A stretch of DNA of 64,000 nucleotides, from contig JAGKQI010000096.1 in the NCBI GenBank assembly GCA_018806915.1, forward strand, positions 248,001 through 312,000, written 5' to 3'. Source of the stretch: Phytophthora colocasiae (lineage: Eukaryota > Oomycota > Peronosporomycetes > Peronosporales > Peronosporaceae). Below the pieces are notes generated by a model that saw only the letters and a program-made list of their open reading frames with translations, did no database searches and was not told the origin of the DNA. Each line of letters begins with the position of its first letter. Within the stretch, counting starts at the first letter, position 1. The position numbers were made by a program, and so were the translations under genes. Positions 53,525-63,537 of the stretch are shown piece by piece.

Positions 53525-53550
53525 CTCTCAAAGAACATAACTAAATCCAT
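53443..53550. repeat. right arm of the inverted repeat
   Basis: Encodes the SGSGGDSSNELLDALNEICI tail and the 3' flank TAACTAAATCCAT. Reverse complement of 52967-53075. Confidence 0.85.
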
Positions 53551-53734
53551 TTGCTGGCGTTGAGAATCGAATAGAGCTCCCTACGAATTGAACGCCCATC
53601 AAATACAACGCCCTAGTTGGTTGAAGACGTTTAATAACAATAGAACACCGCGTACTATTCGGTATTCTACGTTATCTGTTTTCGCTCAAACCACTTCGTT
53701 GAACAAGAAGTTTCTAGACGTGACTTTCCTCGTT

Positions 53735-54148
53735 CTAGCAAGACGGTGGTGCATGAGCGTAGTGCCTAGTATACGTTTTGGTCACTGGCCAGGTTGAAAA
53801 CGAGCAGCTTCGTGTAAACCGGGTCCGACTCGAATCCGTCCCGAACATCGCGTTTGTGTACTTAATGTCCGCCATTGCCTTGTTAAGCTTCGTCTTGCTA
53901 AACAAGTTCGGGCTGGCCCCAGTTTCCCAGACTCCAAGAGGATGGTGCTTCGTTAGCCAGGCCACGTAATTCTTGTAGAGCGCGAATATCTTCTTGTCAT
54001 ATCCGATATCAAACTTGGTTAGCTTGTCATAAGCCGCACGATACTCGACTCCATGACGCTTCCACCGTCGAAACAGGGTTTTAGCGTAACTGGCGTCTTG
54101 CATGGCCTTCTCGATCTTCTCGGCGTTAAACATGTTGTCCCCGCCCAA
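53735..54148 (-). pseudogene. possible WY-fold effector C-terminus (relic)
   Basis: Reads MFNAEKIEKAMQDASYAKTLFRRW, then YRAAYDKLTK and YVAWLTKHHP. The spacing of a conserved Trp and Tyr in short alpha-helical repeats (KAMxDxxYAxxLFxxW) resembles WY modules of oomycete RXLR effectors. No signal peptide or RxLR-EER motif is found upstream: the frame is closed just before the first Met and the adjacent 54219-54019 frame has no secretion signal. A second, partial repeat (KLNKAMADIKYTNAMFG) follows before the frame degrades. Alternative: an unrelated helical protein. Confidence 0.4.
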
Positions 54149-54149
54149 C

Positions 54150-55260
54150 CTCTCTTAGTCATCGCAAAAACCTCTCTTGGTTGGTTTTGAAGTCCATCAT
54201 TGAAAGCCGTGTTCATCACGAAAACCTTCTCTTGATGGTTCTCCGACGCAGATACAATGCTGCACGCGAGGGATAATTGACAAACGCATGAGAGGCGACT
54301 TGTGAAGAATTGGAGAATGGTGTTTTTGGCTGTGGGGAGCTCAATGAACGAACAGTACTATAGTAAATAGACTCAACTGTAGGGGGTCTGATTTCGAAAA
54401 TACAAGTATTCCTGTGTAATGTGGAGGGGAGGTGCAAGTCAAAATGCATACTGCTGTAGTGTTGAGCAGGAATCATATGCGTTGTTCCAGCTTAACTTCT
54501 ACCAAAGTCGAAACAAATAATATTCAAGAAAGTCTCTCACAAGGGCACTGTTTTTGAGCTGACAGTTGTAAGTGACAAATATTTGACACTGGTTTTGCTT
54601 GGAGCTAGCTCAATTTTTGCTTGATATAACGATATAGATTGGAAACACCGTACCATTTCTCCAACAAAAAGATGTTGTTCAACTCATCAAAATCGGCTCC
54701 GTCGATTGTAAGAGTCTTCGCGATAGCAACTTGAATGTTTGCCCCCCCCTCCTTCTCCTCCATTTCATTTCGAGGTTTAATCTTTGCAATGCAGTCGAGG
54801 TCCAGTACGTTAGATTATCATCATCTCTTCATTGCGTTAGCGATTCTACATAGCCAGTTACCTCCAAGGCACTGCATTTTGCTGAACCCTGCCGTATCAA
54901 CAAGCGTTCGGAGGCGTAATGTCTTCTCCTGGTTTCGACTTGATACGAAATAACTCCAAGTTAATGTCAGAAGCTAGGCTGTGCACGTACGCCCGAACGT
55001 GCTCCTATCAAGCGACTGATAACCAGCCATATTTGTCCAGAATTCTGTGTGAAGCCACGTTGATAATGTTCGTACAGCATTTTCGGAGTCGATAATGTGT
55101 TGCCAATGCGAACGAAACAGGAAGGCTTGCAAACATATTTATCCCGTAGGCTTTCATCACATTCCTCATGTCATGATAGATACATATTCGCTTTGGTTGA
55201 TTAAAGTCGTATCCCAGGCGATATTACTTAACGGAAAATCGACGTCTAAGTGGAAACCAC
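54150..55260. other. mostly empty, with a minus-strand 3' coding fragment at 54606-54745
   Basis: The minus strand reads IQVAIAKTLTIDGADFDELNNI and ends YRYIKQKLS before a stop at 54606-54608: a plausible C-terminus with no intact body upstream (broken pieces continue to about 55080). Family not recognised. Otherwise no supported gene; a CCCCCCCC tract lies near 54740. Confidence 0.35.
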
Positions 55261-58200
55261 TCAAAACTGGAGTCGGTGTTGTTGAAGATGACTAGTTGCT
55301 GGTCCGTTTGCTAAACTGGAAGGTTGTCGTCGACTGCCCTTAGCGCCTGCAAATCCTCGAATGGAACCTTGCGTCTGCTTCAGCTTTGATAATTGTGCTG
55401 GGTGGTGCGGGACTACGGGTTCTGCAACAACGTAGCGAGGCGACAGTATTGCTTTCAAGTCCCCTTTAGACTGGGAAGAAGAAGTCGTTGTCACCCCATC
55501 GGATGTACCGAAGGGTAACCCCATCTCTCCAGCCAGTCTCCCAGCAGAATCAAACCTTGAGGATCGTCGTTGGACGGTGTCTGCCGCCGGTCTACCGCTA
55601 ATTGCCAGTGACATGGACGTTGAATCGGGTCCAGTTGCAGCTAGTGATAATCCTTCGTCCTGCTGATATTGATGCAGTTTTCTCGGATTTATTGGAGGCT
55701 GATACTCACTGCTCAAACTGCTTCCAGGGCGTAGAAGCGTTGTGCGTGGAGAACTAGGGGGCTTTGCTGGTCGTTGCTGCGACGATATAAAGATACCTGC
55801 AGCTTGTGCAGTGATCGCATTACTGGCTCGTGGAGAAGATATCGAAGCTCCGTGTGGAGTCTGCGGTCGTGTAGGAGTTTCTTGGAACTGCAACTGGATA
55901 TTGTTTACAACCGAAGTCGATTCACGTGGAGTCTGAGCCTTACTACTGACGATTGTCATTAACGGTGCAGTCAGACTGCTGTTGTTAATGAAGAAATTCG
56001 GCGGGATATTCTTTGTTGCACCTCCAGACAGAGCTGTTCCATCCGTACCCAACGGGTTTGTCCGTTGCAATTGACGCTGAGTACGCTGGACGGAAAGTGT
56101 TTGCCGAGAGTTTGGTGGGACGGCTGGCATGGCCATATTCGCTGCTGCTTCTGCTACAGCAGCAGCACGAACTGTAAAAGGTCCTTGAGGTTTTCCTGAG
56201 CCATTTGATCCAGGGAGAAGTATGTAACCCAAAGCGTTTGGGTCTTGAGTGCCTGTGCGAAGTGCTGATCCGGGTGCTTCAATGTGATTTACTTGCAGTC
56301 CAGTCGTCACAGCTGCATCACGATTGCTATCGATTTTACCGTCGATCGCCTGCATAATTTGATCTCGTCGGTGTTGGCTTGAATTCGAAGCACTTCTGGA
56401 TCTTCGTCGTGGAAATGCAGCCATTCCTGAGGTGGATACTGCAAGTGCAGGTTTACCGTCTGCTATTGGTTTTGACATTACCATTCCATCCATTAAACCG
56501 ACACTGAGAATTACTCCTCCACCTCGAGAAAACACGTTAGGCGACACTGCTCGTTGAATTCCAGTTTCTCGTCTTGGAGGCATTGCTTTTAGTTCAGTTT
56601 CTCGTCTCGGAGACACTGCGATGGGGTGGTTTTGTGCATATGGCGCAGATCCTGCATTGAGACCATTTAATCCTGTAACGAGGCCCTGTTAGTCAAGTAT
56701 TGTGTCACTTATGAGCCAGAGAGATCGTACCGGAAGTGTCGGTGGTTAGATTGAGAGCATTAGTACTGGCCTGCACTGAAAATTTGCGCCTTGGAGATAA
56801 GGCACCGCTACCTGAACGGCTTCGACGGTGTTGTGGGGTAGAATCTGAGTCTAAAGTGGCAAAACTGTCTGTAAACACTTCTTTTGCGTATAACATCGCA
56901 ACACGTACCCACTATTGCATTTCCAGCCCGTTCACTTCTTGGCATGGAGCGCTTTCGTTCACGGGATCGTGATCTAGGAGAGTTTTGACTGTTTTGACTA
57001 CTTTGAAAGTTGATTTGCTGGCTTTGAGACTCTGGCCTTGGACGGGTTGGTTCATTTTGCTTTTGTTCGGCAATCCGACGTCCCTCAGTGGCAACCTTGA
57101 CCTGATCCTGATAAAATGAGAACTCGTCGCTGTTGAGTTCTCGTTCTAAGTCCTTTTTGATACTCTCTAGCGTCACTCCTTTTGACTCTTCTAAAATATC
57201 AACAGTGGAAATCTCTACAATGTGAAACATTAGGTCAGGATTATCCTGGAACCTTAGCAAAACAAAATACTGACCTTCAAGAGATTTCAGTTTGTGACTA
57301 TCATCGCGGAGATATGTTAAACAGTGGGTAATACAGTACAAGAGCGAGATATACTATCAAGCACAACATTCGCTCAAGTTTACGCAGTATAGAAATAACA
57401 AAAATCGACGTACATCTTCGGGGTCAACGGTATCCGTCCATAGATCTACAAAGATATGTCATAAGTCAGGGAAATCTTATCAATCCGAGTATTGGACGTA
57501 CATACCAACAAGTTCAAACATCGACAAGTGAAAAAAAGCGTAGTCTAAATGATCCTGTTCTCCACTGTCCCGTTTCCAGTCGTCCATGATGAGCCCTTTC
57601 GAAGCTCCAACATCAAACTCAGGCAGGATTAATCGGTGCAAACACAACATATACGTCTCGTAGTCGTCAAATTTGAGTTTCTTTTCTCCATTGCGCACGG
57701 CACAGTTCCACAGCCGCTGGGTGAGTGCAATCATGTGTGGATGTTGCTGGAGACTCACGCGTTTTGCCAAATTATCCTACAGTAATACAATGGATTGAGG
57801 AATAATTACTGCAATTAGATGAACACTCGCTGACGCACATACCTCAGTATAATGATCCAAGTTTCCTTGCTGGCGGTAGGTCACCTCCTTGCCCGTGGTT
57901 GGGTCGATTTCTGCTACAACATGTCTGTAAAAAATGTCAAGAAGTTACTTTCCCCGTTATTTCACAGCCCAACAATCCTCTCACCCTTCAGCTACAAGTT
58001 TATGCACTTGAGTTTGGACAGTTGAAGCAGCAGTAGCCGAAATTCGTGGCATTTCCAGCACAGCGCTGTTTTCCAACAACAGCAGCATTTGTATCCGTTT
58101 TTAAAGATTTTGTTCAACCTCAACCTACCTTCGATGTTCATTTACACTTGACGCCGCTGGAGTTACTACATTGACAGCATTTAGAAGAGACAAAGGGGCC

Positions 58201-58640
58201 CGTCTAAGTTGGATAAGAGCTCGGACAGTCCCCTTGAAAGTTCGCAACTTGCGGTAGTAGGCTTTAAGTGACCCGAGCATTGAGCCACGCCGTTGGGATT
58301 TCGAGTTCATCTCCGAAGCACCACTTTGTGGCTCCTGCTGTATCGACCGCCCCGATCCTTGGATTTCGACTTTGCTACCCGTCCGAACTGGAAAGGTACC
58401 GGACGCAATGCTCAAACCTTGATCACCTCCGGGTACTATCTTAAACGAACCACGCTCTTCCGCATGTTGCAACCATGGCTCTCGTGTCATGTGGGCGATA
58501 AGGTCGACAGTACGAACGCAAATAGTAAGTTCTGGTGCATGTGAGTGCAGTTCGTTGTGCCATTCCAAAATAGAGCTAACAGCTAACAACATTATCACTT
58601 GACTTAGGAGAAAGTTGGTCACTACGTTGTCGGATGTCAT
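55261..58640 (-). CDS. multi-exon protein with IQ-like helix and Ser-rich tail, possibly flagellar
   Basis: Roughly nine exons. Resolved 3' ones: 56672-55261, 56868-56731, exon ending 56909 and, upstream, pieces at ~57221-56909, ~57350-57280, ~57450-57410, 57770-57490, ~57930-57845, ~58060-57985 and 58640-58129. In order: a helical N-terminus (SILEWHNELHSHAPEL), a Ser-rich linker, a basic helix RKLRTFKGTVRALIQLRR, a conserved block of EF-hand-like context (FDDYETYMLCLHRLILPEFD..DWKRD, FFHLSMFELVDLWTDTVDPEDYISLL) and a long Ser/Arg/Gln-rich tail with repeated SPRRET motifs. The W-T-x-x-V-D-x-x-E-Y block resembles uncharacterised ciliary proteins of flagellated protists; that role is inference. 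The exact start is uncertain. Confidence 0.6.
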
Positions 58641-59579
58641 GCAGCAAGAGCCCGAAGTCAAACGTCAATCCACAATCTTCGTACTTGTTTCCAAAATCGA
58701 TCCGTCTTCGCAGCCAGTACTATTCTTTCCGTACCCGGCCTCCGTCCAACTCACAAGACCATGTCCCGCTGGGTACGAAGGTAGAATCACTAATCTGTTC
58801 GCAATCTATTCAACAAACTTACCACCTGTGACTTACTCCCGTAGTTCATGAAATCTCTTCTATCGAGTCCGATTTAAGACTAACTTTCGCAGGAACTAAA
58901 CGATTCCTGTACAACGCTGTCACCAACTCTCTCCGTGCTACCAATATCCGTAAAACGGCATCCAGCAACACCTGGAACATTTTCTGGGGTGAACATCTAA
59001 AAGCTCTCCTCTTTGTTGCCATTTCAACGCGTAAATCACTTCCCTGGGAGCTTCGAATTGGGTCGGAAAGATCGACTGTGTGGTCATTTATTGCGAATGA
59101 GAAAGAAACACCCAATCGCCTATGCCGACATCATCCCAGAGACGTATCTGACAGCGAATGACTACGACAAGCAGCAGTTCTTAACGCGTTTCCATGCTGA
59201 GCCAAATGTCGTTTGGATTTTGAAGCCCCCGAATTTATCTTGTGGAAGAGGTATCAAACTGGTATCGTCTAGCACTCATTCGACGCCGAAACTATCCAAG
59301 AAGAAAGCTTACGTTGCTCAACGCTACGTTATCAATCCATTCCTGATTAACGGTTTAAAGTTTGATCTTCGCGTGTACGTTGCAGTGACGTCGTACGATC
59401 CACTACGGATCTACCTTTTTCACGATGGTTTAGTACGCTTTTGTACGGAAAAATACTCCACGAGCAAAAGTGCATTACAGAATCCCTTTGGACACTTGAC
59501 CAACTACAGTATTAACAAGAAGAATGCGACTGCGTTTCAAAAGAATCAAGATGATGCTCAAGCGGATGAAACACATGCT

Positions 59580-59587
59580 CTATCAAG
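59580..59587. repeat. 8-bp TSD of the hAT-type element (partner 61472-61479)
   Basis: CTATCAAG on both sides. Confidence 0.9.
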
Positions 59588-59736
59588 CAGGGGTTCCGAA
59601 AATGTAATTGTTATTGCAAGCATAAAAAATGCAATAAAAATAATTCTGCATGTTGCACTGCAGGTGTGCCAGAAAATTATTGGGATTATTGCAGCGCAAT
59701 ATATAGACGAATGTACCGAAGGTGTATATTGGTAGA

Positions 59737-60834
59737 TTATTGGGACGATCTTGCGAACTGTACTCGCATTCCGACCTCACTGCTACTACTACTTGCGTAG
59801 GTCTGCATCATGTCTGGTGCTCTTGGATTTAGAATCAGCAAGTTGTCCTGTACAGCCGACTCCTCATTGTCTTCATCCTTGTCCTTCTTGTTCTTCTTCT
59901 TTTTCTTGGTCTTTTCCAACTTCTTGGTCTCCTTTTGGTTCTCTTTAGACTTCTTCTGTTTGTTGAGAAAACCCCAGCACTCACGCCTGATATGTCCGAG
60001 CTTGCCGCAGTGAAAGCATTTTCGCTTTTTCTTCCACGCTTGTCCGTTTCCAGCATTGCCGTTCCCTCCTTGTTGGGGGTCAGCCTTGGTCGCACTCATC
60101 ACTGCAGCTCCCCCGTTTGAAGTGCTTCCTATACCCACTTCCACAATGTGGTCTCGTTCGTCCCTCGATCGCAATGCATTGGTCACATGCTGCAGCGTCG
60201 GTGGGTTTCCTTGACGAGTAGGTACGTCAAACTGATCTACCAAGTCCCGGTGCGTCTGCATCACTCCCATCACCAGAATTCTTGCCATCTCGTCGTCGCT
60301 TATAGCATGAGTTGGGTCAACGATATTTAGTATTTGTCTTGTCCTTCCCATGTTAGCCAGGTACTCGGACATCGGTTGTCCTTGCACATGCCTCAGGGAA
60401 TATAGTTGGCTTCTCAGCGCCATCATGTATGAGTAGTCTCTTGAGGTATTGTCCTCGAACAGCGTAGTCCACATTTCACGCGCAGTAGCCATCGCGCATA
60501 CCTTGTTTGCAGCGTTGCCTTGACACCCACGTAGTCCACGCAATATCGCGCCACGCGCTAGTCGGTTCCGTGAATCCCAAACTGCCTGTTCGTCGGCGTC
60601 GTTGGCGTGGCGTCGGTCCGTCCCATTCACTACTCCCCACGCTTGTCGTTCTTCCAGGTAAAGCTCCAGCTCGACACGATACACTTCGAACGTGCATTCA
60701 AACTTCGGTGGCTTTGAGCTTCCATGAGCCAGATGCCTTCGTCGCGCTTGATTGCCATTACCACCGCCACCATCAGCGGCTCCACCACCGGCACCAGCGC
60801 CACCGCCTCCACCAGCAGCACCTCCTGAACTCAT
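59737..60834 (-). CDS. Copia gag (UBN2) inside the hAT-type element
   Basis: 365 codons from ATG 60834: Gly-rich N-terminus, then FECTFEVYRVELELYLEERQ, a UBN2 region (AREMWTTLFEDN, LRSQLYSLRHVQGQPMSEYLANM) and a CCHC knuckle CFHCGKLGHIRREC. A Lys-rich stretch follows. The reading ends at a stop after FARSSQ at the edge of the hAT sequence, where a Copia element would continue with protease, so this is a 5'-truncated-away or 3'-deleted Copia fragment. It is unlike the gag at 25576-26832 in sequence. Confidence 0.85.
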   Translation of the reverse strand: MSSGGAAGGGGGAGAGGGAADGGGGNGNQARRRHLAHGSSKPPKFECTFEVYRVELELYLEERQAWGVVNGTDRRHANDADEQAVWDSRNRLARGAILRGLRGCQGNAANKVCAMATAREMWTTLFEDNTSRDYSYMMALRSQLYSLRHVQGQPMSEYLANMGRTRQILNIVDPTHAISDDEMARILVMGVMQTHRDLVDQFDVPTRQGNPPTLQHVTNALRSRDERDHIVEVGIGSTSNGGAAVMSATKADPQQGGNGNAGNGQAWKKKRKCFHCGKLGHIRRECWGFLNKQKKSKENQKETKKLEKTKKKKKNKKDKDEDNEESAVQDNLLILNPRAPDMMQTYASSSSSEVGMRVQFARSSQ

Positions 60835-60888
60835 GGTCTAGTTGTCTTGTAGGTCTTGATCTCTTGTCGTGAGCAGCTCAGAGCTCCT

Positions 60889-60901
60889 TGGGCTCATAAC
60901 C
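60889..60901 (-). promoter_or_regulatory. Copia primer-binding site (initiator tRNA-Met anticodon-loop type)
   Basis: GGTTATGAGCCCA on the minus strand, identical to 26869-26881; it marks the end of a 5' LTR remnant at about 60902-61020. Confidence 0.7.
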
Positions 60902-61019
60902 TAGCAGCAATTGCGCAGTAACTTGGCTCGTTGTCCAGGTCCTCCAGGTCCTCCAAGCAGCTACGACGTCAGCAACACAGAAAAGTTAGTAGCTTGAGCT
61001 CGAGTTGGTGAATTCAAGA

Positions 61020-61235
61020 GTGATTCATTAACATCTTATCTCCACCTTTCTCAGGAACGCACTGCTTCATCACAGTTGCGAGGAGGGAAGCCCCAGGCAC
61101 AAAACCCCCTTTGACCATGTAGTCCATCAATCCGTGAAGAAAGATTACAGGCCTTTCCTGCCAATCCTCCACCGGATTCGCAGCCTTCGACACGAGCGCG
61201 AGTTCTACGAACTTCAGCCGAAAGGCTCATATGGT
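61020..61235 (-). pseudogene. short coding fragment carried inside the hAT-type element
   Basis: Minus strand reads open for ~65 codons: FRLKFVELALVSKAANP, DWQERPVIFLHGLMDYMVKG, then SLLATVMKQCVPEKGGDKML. No start or stop of its own. Looks like a captured or transduced piece of a coding gene; family not recognised. Confidence 0.45.
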
Positions 61236-62257
61236 AGAGGTGCTAAAACAGCAAATTTGAATCTGAATCGAGTAGCATGGTACGCTTGAGACTAACAAAG
61301 CGCCCTGAACCACCAATCTACAATTAACCGGTTGGTTGGAAGGCACTAGGTTATTGGTCGGTAAACTTGAAAGAAAATAATTGGAAGCTTCGAAATGTGA
61401 ACCTGGAAATAAATTATTTTTTCGCTGAAAACGAAAAAAATAAATAATCAATGACATTTTCGGAACCCCTGCTATCAAGTAGCAAATGGAGTCTCCAAAT
61501 GCTCTTCAAATATCTACGGGATCAAGGAAAAGCTCAAGAACTCGAGAATTTCCAACACGCACTGGAGGATTTAATCGTAAAAACACTGCTTGCAGTGGAA
61601 GATAAGCTAGCATCAGCCTCCAGTGCAAATAGTGGTCGTCGCAATGGGTTTGAGCTGTACGGATTTGACGTGCTGCTTGAAGGTGACGATATGAAACCTC
61701 GTTTATTGGAAGTAAATGTCTTCCCTTCTCTCAGCAGTTCGTCCCCGATGGACAAACGAATTAAAACTGTTCTGGTTAGCGACTTGTTTCAATTAGTAGG
61801 TATCCCCTTTGTGGACCCACGGAGAGAAGCTCAGCAACTGGATAAAGCTAAGCAAGATCGACTACACGGCATCAAACAGGCAAGTGCTGGGGCAAACTCG
61901 ACGGCTCTCCGAAAGGAAAAAGATACACAACGACGACGACGTACGCTTGAAGAGCTACAAGGATCGTCTGGTAATTTGATTTTGTCCAAAGTCGAAGGTG
62001 AAGACCTCCAACTAATCAAGGAGATGGAGGAAGAACTCCATCGATGTGGTCATTTTAAACGCATTTTCCCTACAGCTCAATCATTTGACAGGTATTCCGA
62101 ACTTTTCGAATCGCTGCGCTATCGTAATTTGCTAGGTATGAAATGGTTTCAACAAACAAACCAAGATGGCGGTCGAAGATTTCCCCCAACAAAAAAGAAA
62201 CAATGAAAGACGTACTGTTTTGGTAGACTGCAAGTGGATCCGCCGATAAGTATCTTG

Positions 62258-63242
62258 TTACATCTCTTTTCTCTCTTCATCGTCAGAATCTGCATCAGTT
62301 ACCTGCTCCTCCTGCTTCGATTCCATTTCTTCCGTCTCTACTTTCTCCATTTCATTCACGACATTGAATTGATTCAGCTGGTGTTCCAACTGTGAGAACT
62401 TCTGCTGGATATCGTTAAGACTCTCTTGTACACGGGCATCCTTTGCGTCCATCTTCTTGTGCAATTGAAATAGAGCTTGCTCCGAGAAAGCCAATCGTTG
62501 CGAAAGCGTCGACAACTTTGCATCGACCGCTTGAGCAATTTTCGTCTCCATCTCTCGCTCCAAAGTCTGCTGAAACCCCTTCAACATCATCTGAACATCC
62601 GATGCTCCTCCAAGTTGGACCCCAGCCATCTTCGCTGCCATTTCAGCACTACAACATACTTTTATGTTAATTAAACAACCAAAAACTTCAGTCATTTCCA
62701 AACACCGACCTTGTGTCAACTGTAGCAACCGGTTCCATAGATACAAACACACATCGAAGCTCTTGCAATTGCAGTACACTCTTATCCCCAGTCAGCGATA
62801 CAAATTTAATCTTCAAAGTCTGCAAACTCTTGAGGATATTGCAGTCCTGATCGCTCTGCTTGAAAGCAGGCGACATAGTGAACGTCTGAGGCTCGGAGCT
62901 GCCTGACACTGCACCGTTGGCCTTCTTAACACCTCGGAAAGTGCCTAAATACACTTCACCCTGCTCTTCTTCCCCTAGCAAGTTGCGACGTAAACCTTCA
63001 GCATGAAGTTCCACGTGACGAGCAGAACATTCCACCTCAATCTGGAGCTGTAGACAACGCAGCGGTTGAGGCGACCAGCATAGGGACAATTCGCACGGGA
63101 CAGAGGAATTCAAGGGACGAGTTAACTGCAATGGCAATGACGAAAGCGACGCCGCGCCACCACTTGCTCCAGGCTGCAACTGCACGTCGACGGAGTCGGA
63201 GACATCAGTCGACCATGATGAGCGCCACGTCACAGCCGACAT
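62258..63242 (-). CDS. PAAT-like (C10orf88-type) protein with coiled coil (307 aa, two exons)
   Basis: Exon 1 is 63242-62710 and exon 2 62648-62258 (61-bp intron, GTCGGT...TGTAG, phase 2). Start ATG at 63242 (MSAVTWRSSW). N-terminal beta-rich half with LQLTRP..SSVPCELSLCWSP..LRCLQLQIEVECSARHVELHAEG, then GEVYLGTFRG. This suggests the ATPase PAAT/C10orf88 family by pattern only. A linker follows, and a coiled coil (~200-290: QTLEREMETKIAQAVDAKLSTLSQRL) with an acidic tail. Divergent from SEC63 with 295 bp between starts. Confidence 0.55.
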
Positions 63243-63537
63243 AATTGGCAAAAGTACACTTCATAGTGAAAGCAAGTGACGAAAACCTGTCTAACTTAAT
63301 AATAGCAACAGGACGTTGAAATTCATGGGAGAGACTGAAGTCTGTAAGGAGGCGTTCTGATTGGCTTTTCATATTGTAAAATTCGTACTTCTCCTTAACT
63401 AGCAACCAATAATCCCCTTTAAATCCAATTTTAAAGTTGCAACTTCAGGGGGTACCATCCGTAGCTCCACGTGTCGACTCTCCCCGACCAAGGTTCCTCT
63501 TCCTACCCATTCGCCTATCGTTCTCGTCCTGGCCACC
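63243..63537. promoter_or_regulatory. shared upstream region, PAAT-like gene / SEC63
   Basis: 295 bp between divergent start codons. No motif singled out. Confidence 0.4.

Larger units (their letters stand above)
59588..61471. mobile_element. hAT-type DNA transposon, non-autonomous, 1.88 kb, with nested inserts
   Basis: Perfect 17-bp terminal inverted repeats CAGGGGTTCCGAAAATG / CATTTTCGGAACCCCTG and an 8-bp target duplication, both diagnostic of hAT elements. No transposase is encoded. AT-rich ends (59588-59735 and 61235-61471) surround a Copia gag fragment on the minus strand and a separate short coding fragment. It splits the TTL gene. Confidence 0.9.
58639..62206 (+). pseudogene. tubulin-tyrosine-ligase-like gene, interrupted by a hAT-type element
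   Basis: TTL-family enzymes ligate amino acids to tubulin tails. Pieces in order: MQQEPEVKRQ (from 58639); SDLRLTF..TKRFLYNAVTNSLRATNI..TWNIFWGEHLK (about 58860-59000); FQRVNHFPGSFELGRKDRL, WILKPPNLSCGRGI (ATP-grasp phosphate loop), VAQRYVINPFLINGLKFDLRVYV and NPFGHLTNYSINKKN (59013-59587). After the insertion the frame runs from 61480 with SSKWSLQMLFKYL, FELYGFDVLLEGDD.KPRLLEVNVFPSL (metal-binding E-x-N) and a C-terminal extension to 62206. Removing the 59588-61471 element and one 8-bp duplication joins the frame exactly (L-S-S-S-K-W). Two further breaks lie near 58850 and 59010 and are independent of the insertion (introns were not found there). Confidence 0.8.

Noticed and set aside
58615..58851. 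Alternative first ORF of the TTL gene
   Set aside because: Uses a non-ATG start; the ATG at 58639 in the same frame was used instead, though its overlap with the minus-strand start at 58640 leaves both uncertain.
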